A stretch of DNA of 64,000 bases, taken from contig JACCTY010000098.1 of NCBI GenBank assembly GCA_013812145.1, forward strand, positions 19,044-83,043. The letters are read 5' to 3'. This document shows positions 41,495-50,149 of the stretch, in pieces. A program made the position numbers and the translations under genes. Source of the DNA: Geodermatophilaceae bacterium (GTDB taxonomy: Bacteria; Actinomycetota; Actinomycetes; Mycobacteriales; Geodermatophilaceae). The notes beneath the pieces were generated by a model. That model saw only the letters and a program-made list of their open reading frames with translations, was not told where the DNA came from and did not search any database. Within the stretch, counting starts at the first letter, position 1; every line of letters starts with the position of its first letter.

Positions 41495-42763
41495 TCAGCT
41501 CTGCGCGGGGGCGACGTAGGACTGAGCGAGATCGGTGGTGAAGAGCTCCTTGACGATGGTGAGGCCACCCTCGGCTTCCACGTCCGGCTGGGCGATGTAT
41601 ATCTCTCGGCTGGCCGGGGAGCCCGGTTGAGAGAAGTCCAGCGGAGCGATGACGCCGGTGACGGCCTCGTCTGTCTGCTGCAGGGCCGCCAGCAGGCCGG
41701 CCCGGGTCATGTCGCCGCTGTCGCACGCCGTCTTCAGGATCTGGCTGTAGATCGTCGCCACGCCGTAGCCGTAGGTGACGCCCCCGTTACCGGGCTCGTC
41801 CGGGTACTCGGCTGCGAACTCGGTCCGCAGCTGCTCCATCTCCGGGGTGTCCGCGGTGAAGGGAAGCGCCGACGCGGTGAGCAGGAAGTTCTCCACCAGC
41901 GCCGCCGCCGAGGGGGTGGCCAGCAGACCCGGCGAGAACGTCGGGTTGCTGCCCAGGAACTTGATGCCGGGCAGCGCCTGGGCCGCAACTCCGACGGCCG
42001 AGGCGGTCTGCGTCGGCGTCGTCGTCAGCGTGACAGCGGCGACCCCGGCTTGGGCGAACTGGCTGATGACGCTCGTCGCATCGGTGTCGGTCGACTTCAG
42101 CGTCGCCTCCACCACTTCCAGACCCAGGGCCTCGGCGGCGAACTCCACACCGGTGAAGCCGTTGGCGCCGTACTCACCCTCGACGTACAGCGCGCCGATC
42201 GTGTCGCCGTCGGCGATGATGCCCTCGTCGACCAGGTACTGCAGGCCGTTGATCATCTCCAGGTCGTACGTCGTACCGGCCATCAGGATGTACTCGTTCT
42301 CCAACAAGGTGGAGGCCCATGACGCCGGAGCGGTGACCATCTCGGTCTCGGTGATCGTCTCCAGCAGCGCCGTGGTCATCGGTGAGCCGATCAACTGAGT
42401 CATGCCCAGCACGTCCGGCTCGACCTGTGCGTAGAGCTGGACCGCCCGCTGAACGTCGTAGCCGTGGTCCTCGATGATCAGTTCGATCTGCCGGTCGCAG
42501 ATCCCGCCGTCGGCGTTGATCTTGTCGTAGACGAGCTCGTTGCCCTGCACGATGGCCGTGGACAGTGCGGCGAACGGACCGGTCAGGTCGGTGAGGATGC
42601 CCAGCGTGATCGTGTCTTCGGTGACGCCGAAGTCGGTCGCCAACTCGCTGGGGTCGCCGTTGCCGCCGCCCGCGGGCTCTTCTGCCGCCTTGGTGCTGCA
42701 CGCTGCGGCCGTCAGCACGACGGCCATCACGAGGCCCGCGGCTCGTGTTCCTTGCTTTCTCAT
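41495..42763 (-). CDS. livK: Branched-chain amino acid/amide ABC transporter substrate-binding lipoprotein
   Basis: A 422-residue type I periplasmic binding protein. The lipoprotein signal ends in LTAAAC; ITLGILTDLTGPFAALS, GYDVQRAVQLYAQ and GVTYGYGVATIYSQIL are typical of LivK-like receptors. The ligand may be branched-chain amino acids, amides or other small molecules. It is the last gene of the liv operon, overlapping livM by 4 bp. Confidence 0.9.
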   Translation of the reverse strand: MRKQGTRAAGLVMAVVLTAAACSTKAAEEPAGGGNGDPSELATDFGVTEDTITLGILTDLTGPFAALSTAIVQGNELVYDKINADGGICDRQIELIIEDHGYDVQRAVQLYAQVEPDVLGMTQLIGSPMTTALLETITETEMVTAPASWASTLLENEYILMAGTTYDLEMINGLQYLVDEGIIADGDTIGALYVEGEYGANGFTGVEFAAEALGLEVVEATLKSTDTDATSVISQFAQAGVAAVTLTTTPTQTASAVGVAAQALPGIKFLGSNPTFSPGLLATPSAAALVENFLLTASALPFTADTPEMEQLRTEFAAEYPDEPGNGGVTYGYGVATIYSQILKTACDSGDMTRAGLLAALQQTDEAVTGVIAPLDFSQPGSPASREIYIAQPDVEAEGGLTIVKELFTTDLAQSYVAPAQS

Positions 42764-44091
42764 GGACGCCGATTCCCTTCAGTGGATGGATCTGTGCCCC
42801 GGTCGGGGCCCTGCTCAGATTCGACAGCGGTGCTCTCGGCCGGTGATTCTCCGGTCTCGGCGACAGGGCTTGTTACTGGCGCCGCGGCTCGCACCTTCTG
42901 CCGGCGCGTCGTCCCGGTGATGGCATGCAACACCCGGCGACCGAGCGCGGCGACGCCGCCCGGCTCCAGCAGCAGGACGACGACGACCGCTCCGCCGTAC
43001 AAGAACTTCGCCAGTGTGCCGGAGTCCACGCCGCCGGATCCGGGTTCGGCGAGGAACGGGAAGAAGTCCGAGTACAAGTTGAGCAGCAGCGGGGTCGCCG
43101 CCACAAAAGCGGCTCCGACAACCGCTCCCGGAATGGACCCCAGGCCGCCGATGACGATCATCGCCAGGTAGGTCACCGAGAGGATGAGACCGAAGCTGCC
43201 CGGTGTGGGGACCCGGAGGAACAGCGCCAGCAGTACGCCGGCCGCTCCGGCGTACATCGAGGAGATGACAAAGGCCGACGACTTGTAGCGACGCACGTTG
43301 ACGCCCATGACCGCCGCGGCGGTCTGCTTGTCACGGATCATCTGCAGCGCGCGCCCGTGCCGGCCACGCAGCAGGTTCCTCGCGAACAGGTATCCGATGA
43401 TCAGGACGGCGAGGAAGAGGTACCAGAGCAGCTCGTTGCGCTGCAGCGGGACACCGAGCAGAACCACCTGGGTGCCACCCGGCTCCGGGTTGGCGAACGG
43501 GAAACCGAAGAGGCTGAACGTCGGGACCGACCGGCCGTTCGGCCCCCCGGTCACGCTCTCCCAGTTGAAGAGCAGGTGCTGGCCCAGGAAGACCAGGGAC
43601 AGCGAGGCGACACCGAGGTAGATGCCGGACAGCCGGCTCGCGATCGGGGAGAACGCCAGACCCGCCAGGCCCGCCAGGGCGATCGCCATCACCGCACCGA
43701 GCAGCGGCGGCAGCTCCAGCCCGCCGTACGGCGTGGCGACACCGCCGGGCGAGCCGGAGAAGTACGCGTATCCGTAGGTGCCGATCGCGATGAAGAACGC
43801 GTGGGCGAGCGACAGCTGGCCGGTGACCCCACTGAGCAGATTCAGGCCGATCGCCCCGACCGCCGCCGCCATGACCGCCAACCCCATCGAGAGGAAGGCG
43901 TTGTCGAGGTACAGAGGCAGCGCGATTGCGACGAGGATCAGCGCGATCCCGAGCACGGACTGGATCCGCGCTTCGCTGTCGCGGGGGATCCGGCCACGCT
44001 TCGCCGGCGTGCCGGCCGCCGTTGGACTGCCCGACGGTGCGGTGGTAGCCCCACCATCCTTTGTGATCTGGACAGACTTCGTGTCAGACAC
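42760..44091 (-). CDS. livM: Branched-chain amino acid/amide ABC permease LivM
   Basis: A 443-residue permease with about ten helices. LLSGVTGQLSLAHAFFIAIG and the coupling loop HGRALQMIRDKQTAAAVMGVNV are LivM hallmarks. A 40-residue Ser/Thr-rich N-terminal and a 50-residue charged C-terminal extension flank the core, longer than enterobacterial LivM. It overlaps livH by 8 bp and livK by 4 bp. Confidence 0.92.
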   Translation of the reverse strand: MSDTKSVQITKDGGATTAPSGSPTAAGTPAKRGRIPRDSEARIQSVLGIALILVAIALPLYLDNAFLSMGLAVMAAAVGAIGLNLLSGVTGQLSLAHAFFIAIGTYGYAYFSGSPGGVATPYGGLELPPLLGAVMAIALAGLAGLAFSPIASRLSGIYLGVASLSLVFLGQHLLFNWESVTGGPNGRSVPTFSLFGFPFANPEPGGTQVVLLGVPLQRNELLWYLFLAVLIIGYLFARNLLRGRHGRALQMIRDKQTAAAVMGVNVRRYKSSAFVISSMYAGAAGVLLALFLRVPTPGSFGLILSVTYLAMIVIGGLGSIPGAVVGAAFVAATPLLLNLYSDFFPFLAEPGSGGVDSGTLAKFLYGGAVVVVLLLEPGGVAALGRRVLHAITGTTRRQKVRAAAPVTSPVAETGESPAESTAVESEQGPDRGTDPSTEGNRRP

Positions 44092-44974
44092 GGGTCACTT
44101 CCCTGGTGCCGAACAGTCCCGAGGGCTTGATCAGCAGGACGATGATCATGATCACGTAGGGCATCACCTCAGCGAAGCCACGCCCGAGGAAGACCAGGTC
44201 GCTGCTGTAGCCCAAGGTGAGCTGCTCGGCCACGCCGACGATCAGCCCGCCTACCAACGCTCCGGCGGTGGAGTCCAGACCGCCGAGGATCGCGGCCGGA
44301 AACGCCTTGAGCGCGACCGGGATGACGCTGCCGTCAAGACCCGGGGTCGGGAATGCCACCAGGAAGACCACGGCGATGCAGGCCAGCAAGCCGGCGATGA
44401 TCCAGGCCACCGCGGCAACCCGTCCACGCCGGATACCCATCAGCGTTGCGGCCTCGGCGTCCTCGGCCGACGCGCGCATCGCCACGCCCCAAGTGGTGTA
44501 CTTGAAGGCGAGGAAAAAGGCGGTGAGCAACACCACCGCGGAGCCGATGGCGACCACCCGGGTCAGCGGGATGCTCACACCGACGACCCGCACGGTGTCG
44601 TTCTTCCACGGGTCGAACAGGCTGCGCGGGTCCACCCCGATCCGGCGGACCAGATCGGCGGTCAGCACGACGTCGAATCCGATCGTCATGATCGCCAACG
44701 TGTTGGCGTCCGCGGTTCTGATCCGCAACGCGAGGATCCGCTCGAGGAGTAATGCGCCCAACGCGGTCACGGTCAGGCCGACGAGGAGGGCCAGGTAGAA
44801 GTTGGTCTCAGGCGTCAGTTCGCTGATCGTGTAACCGCCGAGCAGCAGCAACGAGCCGTGCGCGAAGTTGATCACCTCGGTGGCCTTGAAGATGATCACG
44901 AAGCCGAGCGCGATCAGCGCGTAGACCGCACCGACGGACAGCCCGTTGATCAGCAGCTCCAGAAAGAAGCTCAC
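44084..44974 (-). CDS. livH: Branched-chain amino acid/amide ABC permease LivH
   Basis: A 296-residue permease with about eight helices. INGLSVGAVYALIALGFVII, ATEVINFAHGSLLLLGGY and the coupling loop AMRASAEDAEAATLMGIRRG identify LivH. It overlaps livG by 4 bp and livM by 8 bp. Confidence 0.93.
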   Translation of the reverse strand: MSFFLELLINGLSVGAVYALIALGFVIIFKATEVINFAHGSLLLLGGYTISELTPETNFYLALLVGLTVTALGALLLERILALRIRTADANTLAIMTIGFDVVLTADLVRRIGVDPRSLFDPWKNDTVRVVGVSIPLTRVVAIGSAVVLLTAFFLAFKYTTWGVAMRASAEDAEAATLMGIRRGRVAAVAWIIAGLLACIAVVFLVAFPTPGLDGSVIPVALKAFPAAILGGLDSTAGALVGGLIVGVAEQLTLGYSSDLVFLGRGFAEVMPYVIMIIVLLIKPSGLFGTREVTRV

Positions 44975-45918
44975 CGCTTCCCCACCCCCTCGGCATCGTG
45001 GTCGTCGGTGGCTTCCTCGGTGGTTTGCTCGGGGGCGTCGCCTAGTTGCGCGGCTTCTTGCGCGGCTTGGACGTCAGCGGCCGACCCCAGATAGGCCCGG
45101 ATGACCTCCGGATCGTTCTGGATCGCCGATGGCGGGCCGTCGGCGATCCGGCGGCCGAAGTCGAGCACAGTCACCTGATCGGCGATCTCCATGACCAGGC
45201 CCATGTCGTGCTCGACGAGCACGATGGAGATGCCCATCCCTTCCCGGATGTCGCGGATCGTCTCGCCCATCCGGTCGGTCTCGTCAGAGTTCATCCCGGC
45301 CACCGGTTCGTCCAACAGCAGTATCCGGGGCTCGGTGCACAGCGCCCGGGCCATGTCCACGCGCTTCTGCTCACCGTAGGCGAGCAACCCGGCCGGCAGC
45401 TGCAGCCGGGGACCCAGGCCCATGAACTCGGCGATCTCGATCACCCGCGCCCGGTGCCGCTTCTCCTCCCGTCGGGCATTGGGCAGCCGCAGCCCGGTGG
45501 ACAGGAATCCGGCGCGGGTCAAATGATGGCGGCCGAGCATCATGTTCTCCAGCACGCTCTGACCGGGCGAGAGCGCGATGTTCTGGAAGGCCCGGGCGAC
45601 ACCCAGGGCGGCGATCTTGTGCGGCCGCATTGCGGTGAGTTCGGCCGCACCGAAGCGGACGGTTCCCGCGCTCGCGCGGTAGACGCCGGACAGCACGTTG
45701 AAACAGGTCGACTTGCCCGCCCCGTTCGGACCGATCACCGCGTGGATCGACCCGGGTACGACGGAGAAGGACACCCGGTCCAGCGCGGTGATCCCGGCGA
45801 AGGTGACGGTGAGGTCGGTGACGACGAGTTCGGGCACGGCCGGCCCGGCATTGTCGGTAGCCGGTTTGGCCGGGGCAGCCGAAGCGGACTGGACGGAGGC
45901 GGGCGGGGTCACGGTCAT
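44971..45918 (-). CDS. livG: Branched-chain amino acid/amide ABC ATPase LivG
   Basis: A 315-residue ABC ATPase: Walker A GPNGAGKST, signature LAYGEQKRVDMARAL (L-A-Y-G-E-Q in place of LSGGQ, usual for LivG), Walker B ILLLDEPVAGM and H-loop VEHDM. ATG 45918 overlaps the livF stop (ATGA). The first 30 residues (MTVTPPASVQSASAAPAKPA) are not part of the domain; their first 13 codons match a segment upstream of the BKACE gene. The C-terminal 30 residues are acidic. Confidence 0.93.
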   Translation of the reverse strand: MTVTPPASVQSASAAPAKPATDNAGPAVPELVVTDLTVTFAGITALDRVSFSVVPGSIHAVIGPNGAGKSTCFNVLSGVYRASAGTVRFGAAELTAMRPHKIAALGVARAFQNIALSPGQSVLENMMLGRHHLTRAGFLSTGLRLPNARREEKRHRARVIEIAEFMGLGPRLQLPAGLLAYGEQKRVDMARALCTEPRILLLDEPVAGMNSDETDRMGETIRDIREGMGISIVLVEHDMGLVMEIADQVTVLDFGRRIADGPPSAIQNDPEVIRAYLGSAADVQAAQEAAQLGDAPEQTTEEATDDHDAEGVGKR

Positions 45919-46703
45919 CCGCTCCACCTAGACAGCCGTGCCACGGACCGCCGGGGAGCCGCACCGGCCCCGGCCGGCTCGTCGGCGCCGTGACCGAGGT
46001 ACAGCCGCTGCACCTGGTCAGTCGCTGCTAGCTCCTCCGCGCTGCCGTGCAGCGAGACCTCGCCGACATCCAGGACATAGGCCAGGTTTGCCACCCGGAG
46101 CGCCATCGAGGCGTTCTGCTCGACGAGCAGGACCGACGTTCCTTGCCGGTTGATCTCCAGGATGATCTCGCCGATCTGCTCCACCACCTGGGGTGCGAGG
46201 CCCAATGACGGCTCGTCGAGCAGCAGCAGCTTCGGGTGCGCCATCAGCGCCCGCCCGATCGCCAGCATCTGCTGCTCTCCGCCGGACAGCAACGCTGCGG
46301 TCTGCCCACGTCGCTCCTGCAATCGGGGGAACAGCTCGAACACCCGGTCACGAGCCGACCCTTGACGACGGTTCTTGACACCCATCCCGCCCGCGCGCAG
46401 GTTCTCGTCCACCGTGAGCCGGCCGAAGATACGGCGTCCCTCAGGGACCTGCACCACGCCGCGGGCGACGGTCGCAGCCGGGTTGAGCTTGTCCAGGCGC
46501 TGCCCGTCGTGAGTGATCGAGCCGGTGTCGATCCGGCCCTTGTGCAGCTTGTGAGTTCCCGAGATCGCCCGCAGCAGTGTGGATTTGCCGGCTCCGTTGC
46601 TGCCCAGCACGGCCACGACCGCCTCATCAGGGACCTCGAGGGTCACCCGATCGAGCGCCTGGATCGCTCCGTAGCGCACCGACAAATCGGTGACGGTCAG
46701 CAT
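45915..46703 (-). CDS. livF: Branched-chain amino acid/amide ABC ATPase LivF
   Basis: A 262-residue ABC ATPase and first gene of livFGHMK. Walker A GSNGAGKST, VPEGRRIFGRLTVDENL, signature LSGGEQQML and Walker B LLLLDEPSLGLAP are present. ATG 46703 fits the family start MLTVTDLSVRYG; the longer frame is not needed. The upstream leader contains two hairpins. Confidence 0.93.
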   Translation of the reverse strand: MLTVTDLSVRYGAIQALDRVTLEVPDEAVVAVLGSNGAGKSTLLRAISGTHKLHKGRIDTGSITHDGQRLDKLNPAATVARGVVQVPEGRRIFGRLTVDENLRAGGMGVKNRRQGSARDRVFELFPRLQERRGQTAALLSGGEQQMLAIGRALMAHPKLLLLDEPSLGLAPQVVEQIGEIILEINRQGTSVLLVEQNASMALRVANLAYVLDVGEVSLHGSAEELAATDQVQRLYLGHGADEPAGAGAAPRRSVARLSRWSG

Positions 46704-46771
46704 GCAGCCACCGCACGAATCGGTTGCGGGGCCACCGACACTGACGTTCCTCCCACGCGATCCGTCACGGT

Positions 46772-46814
46772 CCGACACCGTTGTCGGCGCTGGTGCCACA
46801 CCAACGATGGTGTG
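46772..46814 (-). promoter_or_regulatory. Two adjacent hairpins in the liv operon leader
   Basis: CCGACA/TGTCGG (46772-46777 and 46782-46787, loop CCGT) and CACACCA/TGGTGTG (46797-46803 and 46808-46814, loop ACGA) lie 70-110 bp before livF. They could be operator palindromes or an mRNA leader structure. The remaining 46815-46928 shows nothing definite. Confidence 0.45.
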
Positions 46815-46928
46815 CGCTGCGCCACATCATGACGCAGTGGTTGCCTAACGTACTACGCACAGCGCGGTGTCTTAGTAACGGTTCGGTTGAGCTGGGCGCT
46901 TCCTGCCGGTCCCGGATACCGTGCGGCG

Positions 46929-47507
46929 ATGAGGCTTCCCATTCCCGGTCCCCTCGATGTGGCGAGGGCGGCCGCGTCGCTTCGCGATGCGGTGACCGCC
47001 GCGCTGGAGTTGGTGCCGCGCCTCCGCCTGCTCGTCGATCGGGTCGACGACCTCATCGGTCGAGTGGACCGGGTGCTGGACTCGGTCGAGCTGACCGCCG
47101 GCCGAGTCGATGCCGTCATTGATCACGCCGCCATCACCCAGCGGCGCGCCGACGATGCGGTTGCCGGAGCGCAGGGCACCGTCAACCGGATCGACCCGCT
47201 GCTGAGCGCCTACGAACCGTCCCTGCGCACCCTGGCCCCCGTCCTGCAACGGCTCGCTCAGTCCACGTCAGCGGAGGAGGTCGACGCCGCAGTCCACCTG
47301 GTGGACCGACTCCCCCGCCTCATCGCCCATGTGGACGACGACCTGCTTCCGCTGTTGTCCACCCTGGATCGGGTCGGCCCGGACCTGCACGAACTGCTCG
47401 AGGTCACCCAGGATCTGCGGCGGGTGATCACCGGGTTGCCCGGCATCGGTTTCCTGCGCCGCCGCGGCGAGGACGAACTGCCGCCCTCGGAAGGCGAGTC
47501 CGGGTGA
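46929..47507 (+). CDS. Predicted helical protein, unknown function
   Basis: 192 residues, highly helical. It starts MRLPIPGPLDVARAAASLRD and contains heptad-like stretches (LLVDRVDDLIGRVDRVLDSV) suggesting a long coiled coil, with a DDDLLPLLSTLDRVGPDLHEL segment. No membrane helix or catalytic motif is visible. Similar proteins exist in mycobacteria and are poorly annotated. It is convergent with the topoisomerase gene. Confidence 0.75.
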   Translation: MRLPIPGPLDVARAAASLRDAVTAALELVPRLRLLVDRVDDLIGRVDRVLDSVELTAGRVDAVIDHAAITQRRADDAVAGAQGTVNRIDPLLSAYEPSLRTLAPVLQRLAQSTSAEEVDAAVHLVDRLPRLIAHVDDDLLPLLSTLDRVGPDLHELLEVTQDLRRVITGLPGIGFLRRRGEDELPPSEGESG

Positions 47508-47516
47508 GTACGGCTC

Positions 47517-48536
47517 TTACCGTCGGCTCGGCAGGAGCAGGTTCACGACCGCCTGCTCGACTTCCGAACGGGCGGCGAGTTGCTCCAGCCCCAGGTCGGC
47601 CGGCACGTCGACGGCAACCGCGGCCAGCGAGCCGTCGTCGTACAGGTCGATGATGCGCGGATCGATGTAGGAGTTGCGGCAGACCGCCGGGGTGTTGCCG
47701 AGCGCGTCGGCGACTTCCCGGACGGCCCCGGCGACCGTGCGTTTGCGACCGGCGGCCGAGTTGACCGGCTGCGACCGGGCCAGCGCGACGGTGCAGAGCA
47801 CGGTGGCATGCCAGGTCCGGAAGTCCTTGGCGCTGATGTCGTCGCCGGCCACCGATCGCAGGTAGGCGTTGATGTCGTCGCTGCGCACGTCGCGCCATTC
47901 CCGGCCGACGCGGTAGGCCAGCAGTTCCTCGCCGGGGTCCTTGCGCCGCAGCAGCGCTTGGACGATCTTGCGCACCTCCTCGTCGACGACGGCCTGGGTC
48001 CGCTGCTGGCTGCCCTTGGCCTCGTAGTCGAAGCTGAGGCCGGCGCGGGTCACCGTGACGTGGTCACGACGGAGGGTGGCAAGACCGTACGTGCCGTTCT
48101 CCTCGGCGTACTCCTCCCCGCCGACGCGGAAGAAACCGAGATCCAGCAGGCGTACGGCGCAGGCCAACACCCGTTCCCGGATCAACCCGCGCCCGGCGAG
48201 GTGCTCGGTCACCGTCTCGCGCACGGCGGGTAGCCGCTGGGCGAGTTCGAGCACCCGCTCGTGCTTCTGCCGGTCGCGCCGGATCCGCCAGGCGTCGTGG
48301 TAGCGGTACTGCCTGCGACCGGCGTCGTCAGTGCCCACCGCCTGGATGTGGCCGTTCGGCCACGGACTGATCCAGACGTCCTTCCAAGCCGGTGGAATGG
48401 CCAGCTCGCGGATCCGCTCCAGCGTCTCGGTGTCGCGCAGCGGGGAGCCGTCAACGTCGCCGTAGCTGAAGCCGCGGCCACGGCGGCGCCTGGTCAGCCC
48501 GGGCCAGGTCAGGTCACTACGGCGCAGCCGGGGCAC
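47517..48536 (-). CDS. DNA topoisomerase IB
   Basis: A 339-residue eukaryote/poxvirus-type topoisomerase that relaxes supercoils through a 3'-phosphotyrosine. It has the N-terminal domain (LAIPPAWKDVWISPWPNGHIQ), a FFRVGGEEYAEENGTYG region with the first catalytic Arg, Lys174 in EAKGS, KDFRTWHA with the second Arg, and Tyr290 in VCRNSYIDPRI as the nucleophile. All key residues are present. It stands alone. Confidence 0.93.
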   Translation of the reverse strand: MPRLRRSDLTWPGLTRRRRGRGFSYGDVDGSPLRDTETLERIRELAIPPAWKDVWISPWPNGHIQAVGTDDAGRRQYRYHDAWRIRRDRQKHERVLELAQRLPAVRETVTEHLAGRGLIRERVLACAVRLLDLGFFRVGGEEYAEENGTYGLATLRRDHVTVTRAGLSFDYEAKGSQQRTQAVVDEEVRKIVQALLRRKDPGEELLAYRVGREWRDVRSDDINAYLRSVAGDDISAKDFRTWHATVLCTVALARSQPVNSAAGRKRTVAGAVREVADALGNTPAVCRNSYIDPRIIDLYDDGSLAAVAVDVPADLGLEQLAARSEVEQAVVNLLLPSRR

Positions 48537-49005
48537 CGGCAGACGGTACCCGCAGGCGTCGCGTCAAACCCCTGCGCGCTGGTCAGCTGAGAGGTCGAGC
48601 AAAACGGCGGCGACCCGCACGAGCGGTACGAGGGCATCGGTGGATGCGCTCCCGGGTGATGGTCGCCGCCGGCATGGAGAAGGCCTCCGAACTCGCCTCG
48701 CTCGATGCGAGGACGAGCCCTACCGAAGGCGTGCACGCCCTCGACCGCGTACGGCATCCGCCGGGCCAGGATGTCGGCCAGCGAGCTGATCTTCCCCGGG
48801 TCGGAGTGCTGTCACCGGTGCGCGTTGGCAGCCGCGGTGCCAGGTCGTCGGTCCAGCACCCCAAAGACTCCCGGTCGACATCACGTATCCAAATCGGGTC
48901 ACACCGCTGGGCTACGCCTGCGGTAGTCGGCAAACGGCGTACCGCGTGTGAAAGGGTCGACATCTGGGCAAGCAGCTGAGAACGAAGCGTGAGGAGGCGA
49001 GCCCC
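48537..49005. other. 469-bp stretch without a confident gene
   Basis: Short open frames exist on both strands but none has a start, ribosome-binding site and recognisable motif together. A minus-strand frame containing SLADILARRMPYAVEGVH is protein-like for about 60 residues and then degenerates, so a decayed gene fragment is possible. A SigF-like promoter is at the right end (48946-48971). Confidence 0.4.
48946..48971 (+). promoter_or_regulatory. SigF/SigB-like promoter before DUF5709 gene
   Basis: GTGT (48946-48949), a 16-bp spacer and GGGCAA (48966-48971) resemble the GTTT-N15/16-GGGTAT class. A comparable GTGT-N15-GGGCAA precedes the micropeptide gene at 57388. It is 35 bp from the DUF5709 ATG. 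Confidence 0.4.
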
Positions 49006-49590
49006 ATGACCGGACCACCCGAGGACTACGGCGACCAGCAGTCCGAGACCGGTGCGACCGTGCAGCTGGACAACGAGGAAACCCTGGACGGCCCGATCGG
49101 TGAAGACCCGTTGGACGCCGGCTACATCCCCAACGATCGCCCGCTGGCCATCGACGACTGGGGCACCACTGCGGCGGAGATGTCGCAGGGGGAACCCTTG
49201 GATCTCAAGCTCGCCCAGGAGGAACCCGACGAGCCGGAGAGGGACGAACGGCGTTCCGGGCGCCTGGTTGGGAACGACGAGGGTGCCGGCGAGGACGACA
49301 GCGCCCAGCTGATCGCCACCGACGTCGGCGTCGACGGAGGCGCGGCCAGCGCCGAGGAGGCGGCCGTACATGTCCAGGACACCGACGAAGCCTCCGGCCG
49401 AGTCGACGACAGCTTCGACCCGAACGACACCGAGGGCGGCCAGACCTACGCGGCGGGCGAAGGCCTGGACGACGAAGACATGGTCGACCTCGTGGCCGAG
49501 CAGACCGACAGTGCCTCCACGCGCGCGTACGACGCCGGCAAGGACTGGGACGGCCAAAGCGCTCCGCCGGATCCAACCGCGAGCAGGTAG
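49006..49590 (+). CDS. DUF5709 family acidic protein
   Basis: A 194-residue, very acidic protein. The segment DPLDAGYIPNDRPLAIDDWG followed by TTAAEM is the family signature, followed by a repeated Glu/Asp-rich region. Function unknown; these proteins are actinobacterial and probably stress-linked. The ribosome site GAGGAGG is 9 bp before the ATG, and idi follows at 14 bp. Confidence 0.85.
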   Translation: MTGPPEDYGDQQSETGATVQLDNEETLDGPIGEDPLDAGYIPNDRPLAIDDWGTTAAEMSQGEPLDLKLAQEEPDEPERDERRSGRLVGNDEGAGEDDSAQLIATDVGVDGGAASAEEAAVHVQDTDEASGRVDDSFDPNDTEGGQTYAAGEGLDDEDMVDLVAEQTDSASTRAYDAGKDWDGQSAPPDPTASR

Positions 49591-49604
49591 CCGACCTCAC
49601 ATCG

Positions 49605-50129
49605 ATGTCGAAGACCGACGAGCGTGTCGTCCTGCTTGATGAGCAGGGGCGACCCATCGGGGACATGCCCAAGTCGACGGTGCACCACCAGGACACCCCG
49701 CTGCACTTGGCCTTTTCGTGCTGGGTCATGGACGTTGCGGAACGGGTGTTGGTGACCCGGAGATCGGCCGTGAAGCGCACCTGGCCGTTGGCGTGGTCGA
49801 ACGCCATCTGCGGGCATCCCACTCCGGGCGAGGACATGGTCGAGGCGGTACGCCGCCGCGCCGCCACTGAGCTGGGCCTGACGCTCGGGTCCATCGAGGT
49901 GGTGCTGCCGGACTTTCGTTACACCGCTCGGATGGCCAACGGCATCGTCGAGAACGAGATCTGTCCCGTCTTTCGAACCGTCGTTGCCACCGGCAGCCCG
50001 CTGCGCCCCGACCCTGCCGAGGTCGCCGATTGGCGGTGGACATCGATGGCCGAACTCCGCGCCGACGTGGCAACCGATCCCGACGCCTTCAGCCCCTGGA
50101 TGATCGGCCAACTGACCCAGCTCGGATAG
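49605..50129 (+). CDS. idi: Isopentenyl-diphosphate delta-isomerase, type I
   Basis: A 174-residue Nudix-fold enzyme that interconverts IPP and DMAPP. Catalytic Cys69 (NAICGHPTPGE) and Glu116/Glu118 (ENEICPVF) and metal-binding His27 and His34 are in place. It lies beside DUF5709 with no other isoprenoid gene nearby, except a carotenoid-type oxidoreductase at 54.6 kb. Confidence 0.94.
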   Translation: MSKTDERVVLLDEQGRPIGDMPKSTVHHQDTPLHLAFSCWVMDVAERVLVTRRSAVKRTWPLAWSNAICGHPTPGEDMVEAVRRRAATELGLTLGSIEVVLPDFRYTARMANGIVENEICPVFRTVVATGSPLRPDPAEVADWRWTSMAELRADVATDPDAFSPWMIGQLTQLG

Positions 50130-50149
50130 TCAGTCCCACCGCCAGCCCG

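Noticed and set aside
42925..44130. A 401-codon plus-strand frame opposite livM
   Set aside because: Low-complexity shadow rich in Arg and Gln; livM is well supported.
48583..49557. A 324-codon minus-strand frame opposite DUF5709
   Set aside because: DUF5709 on the plus strand has a family signature and a good ribosome site; the minus frame has none.
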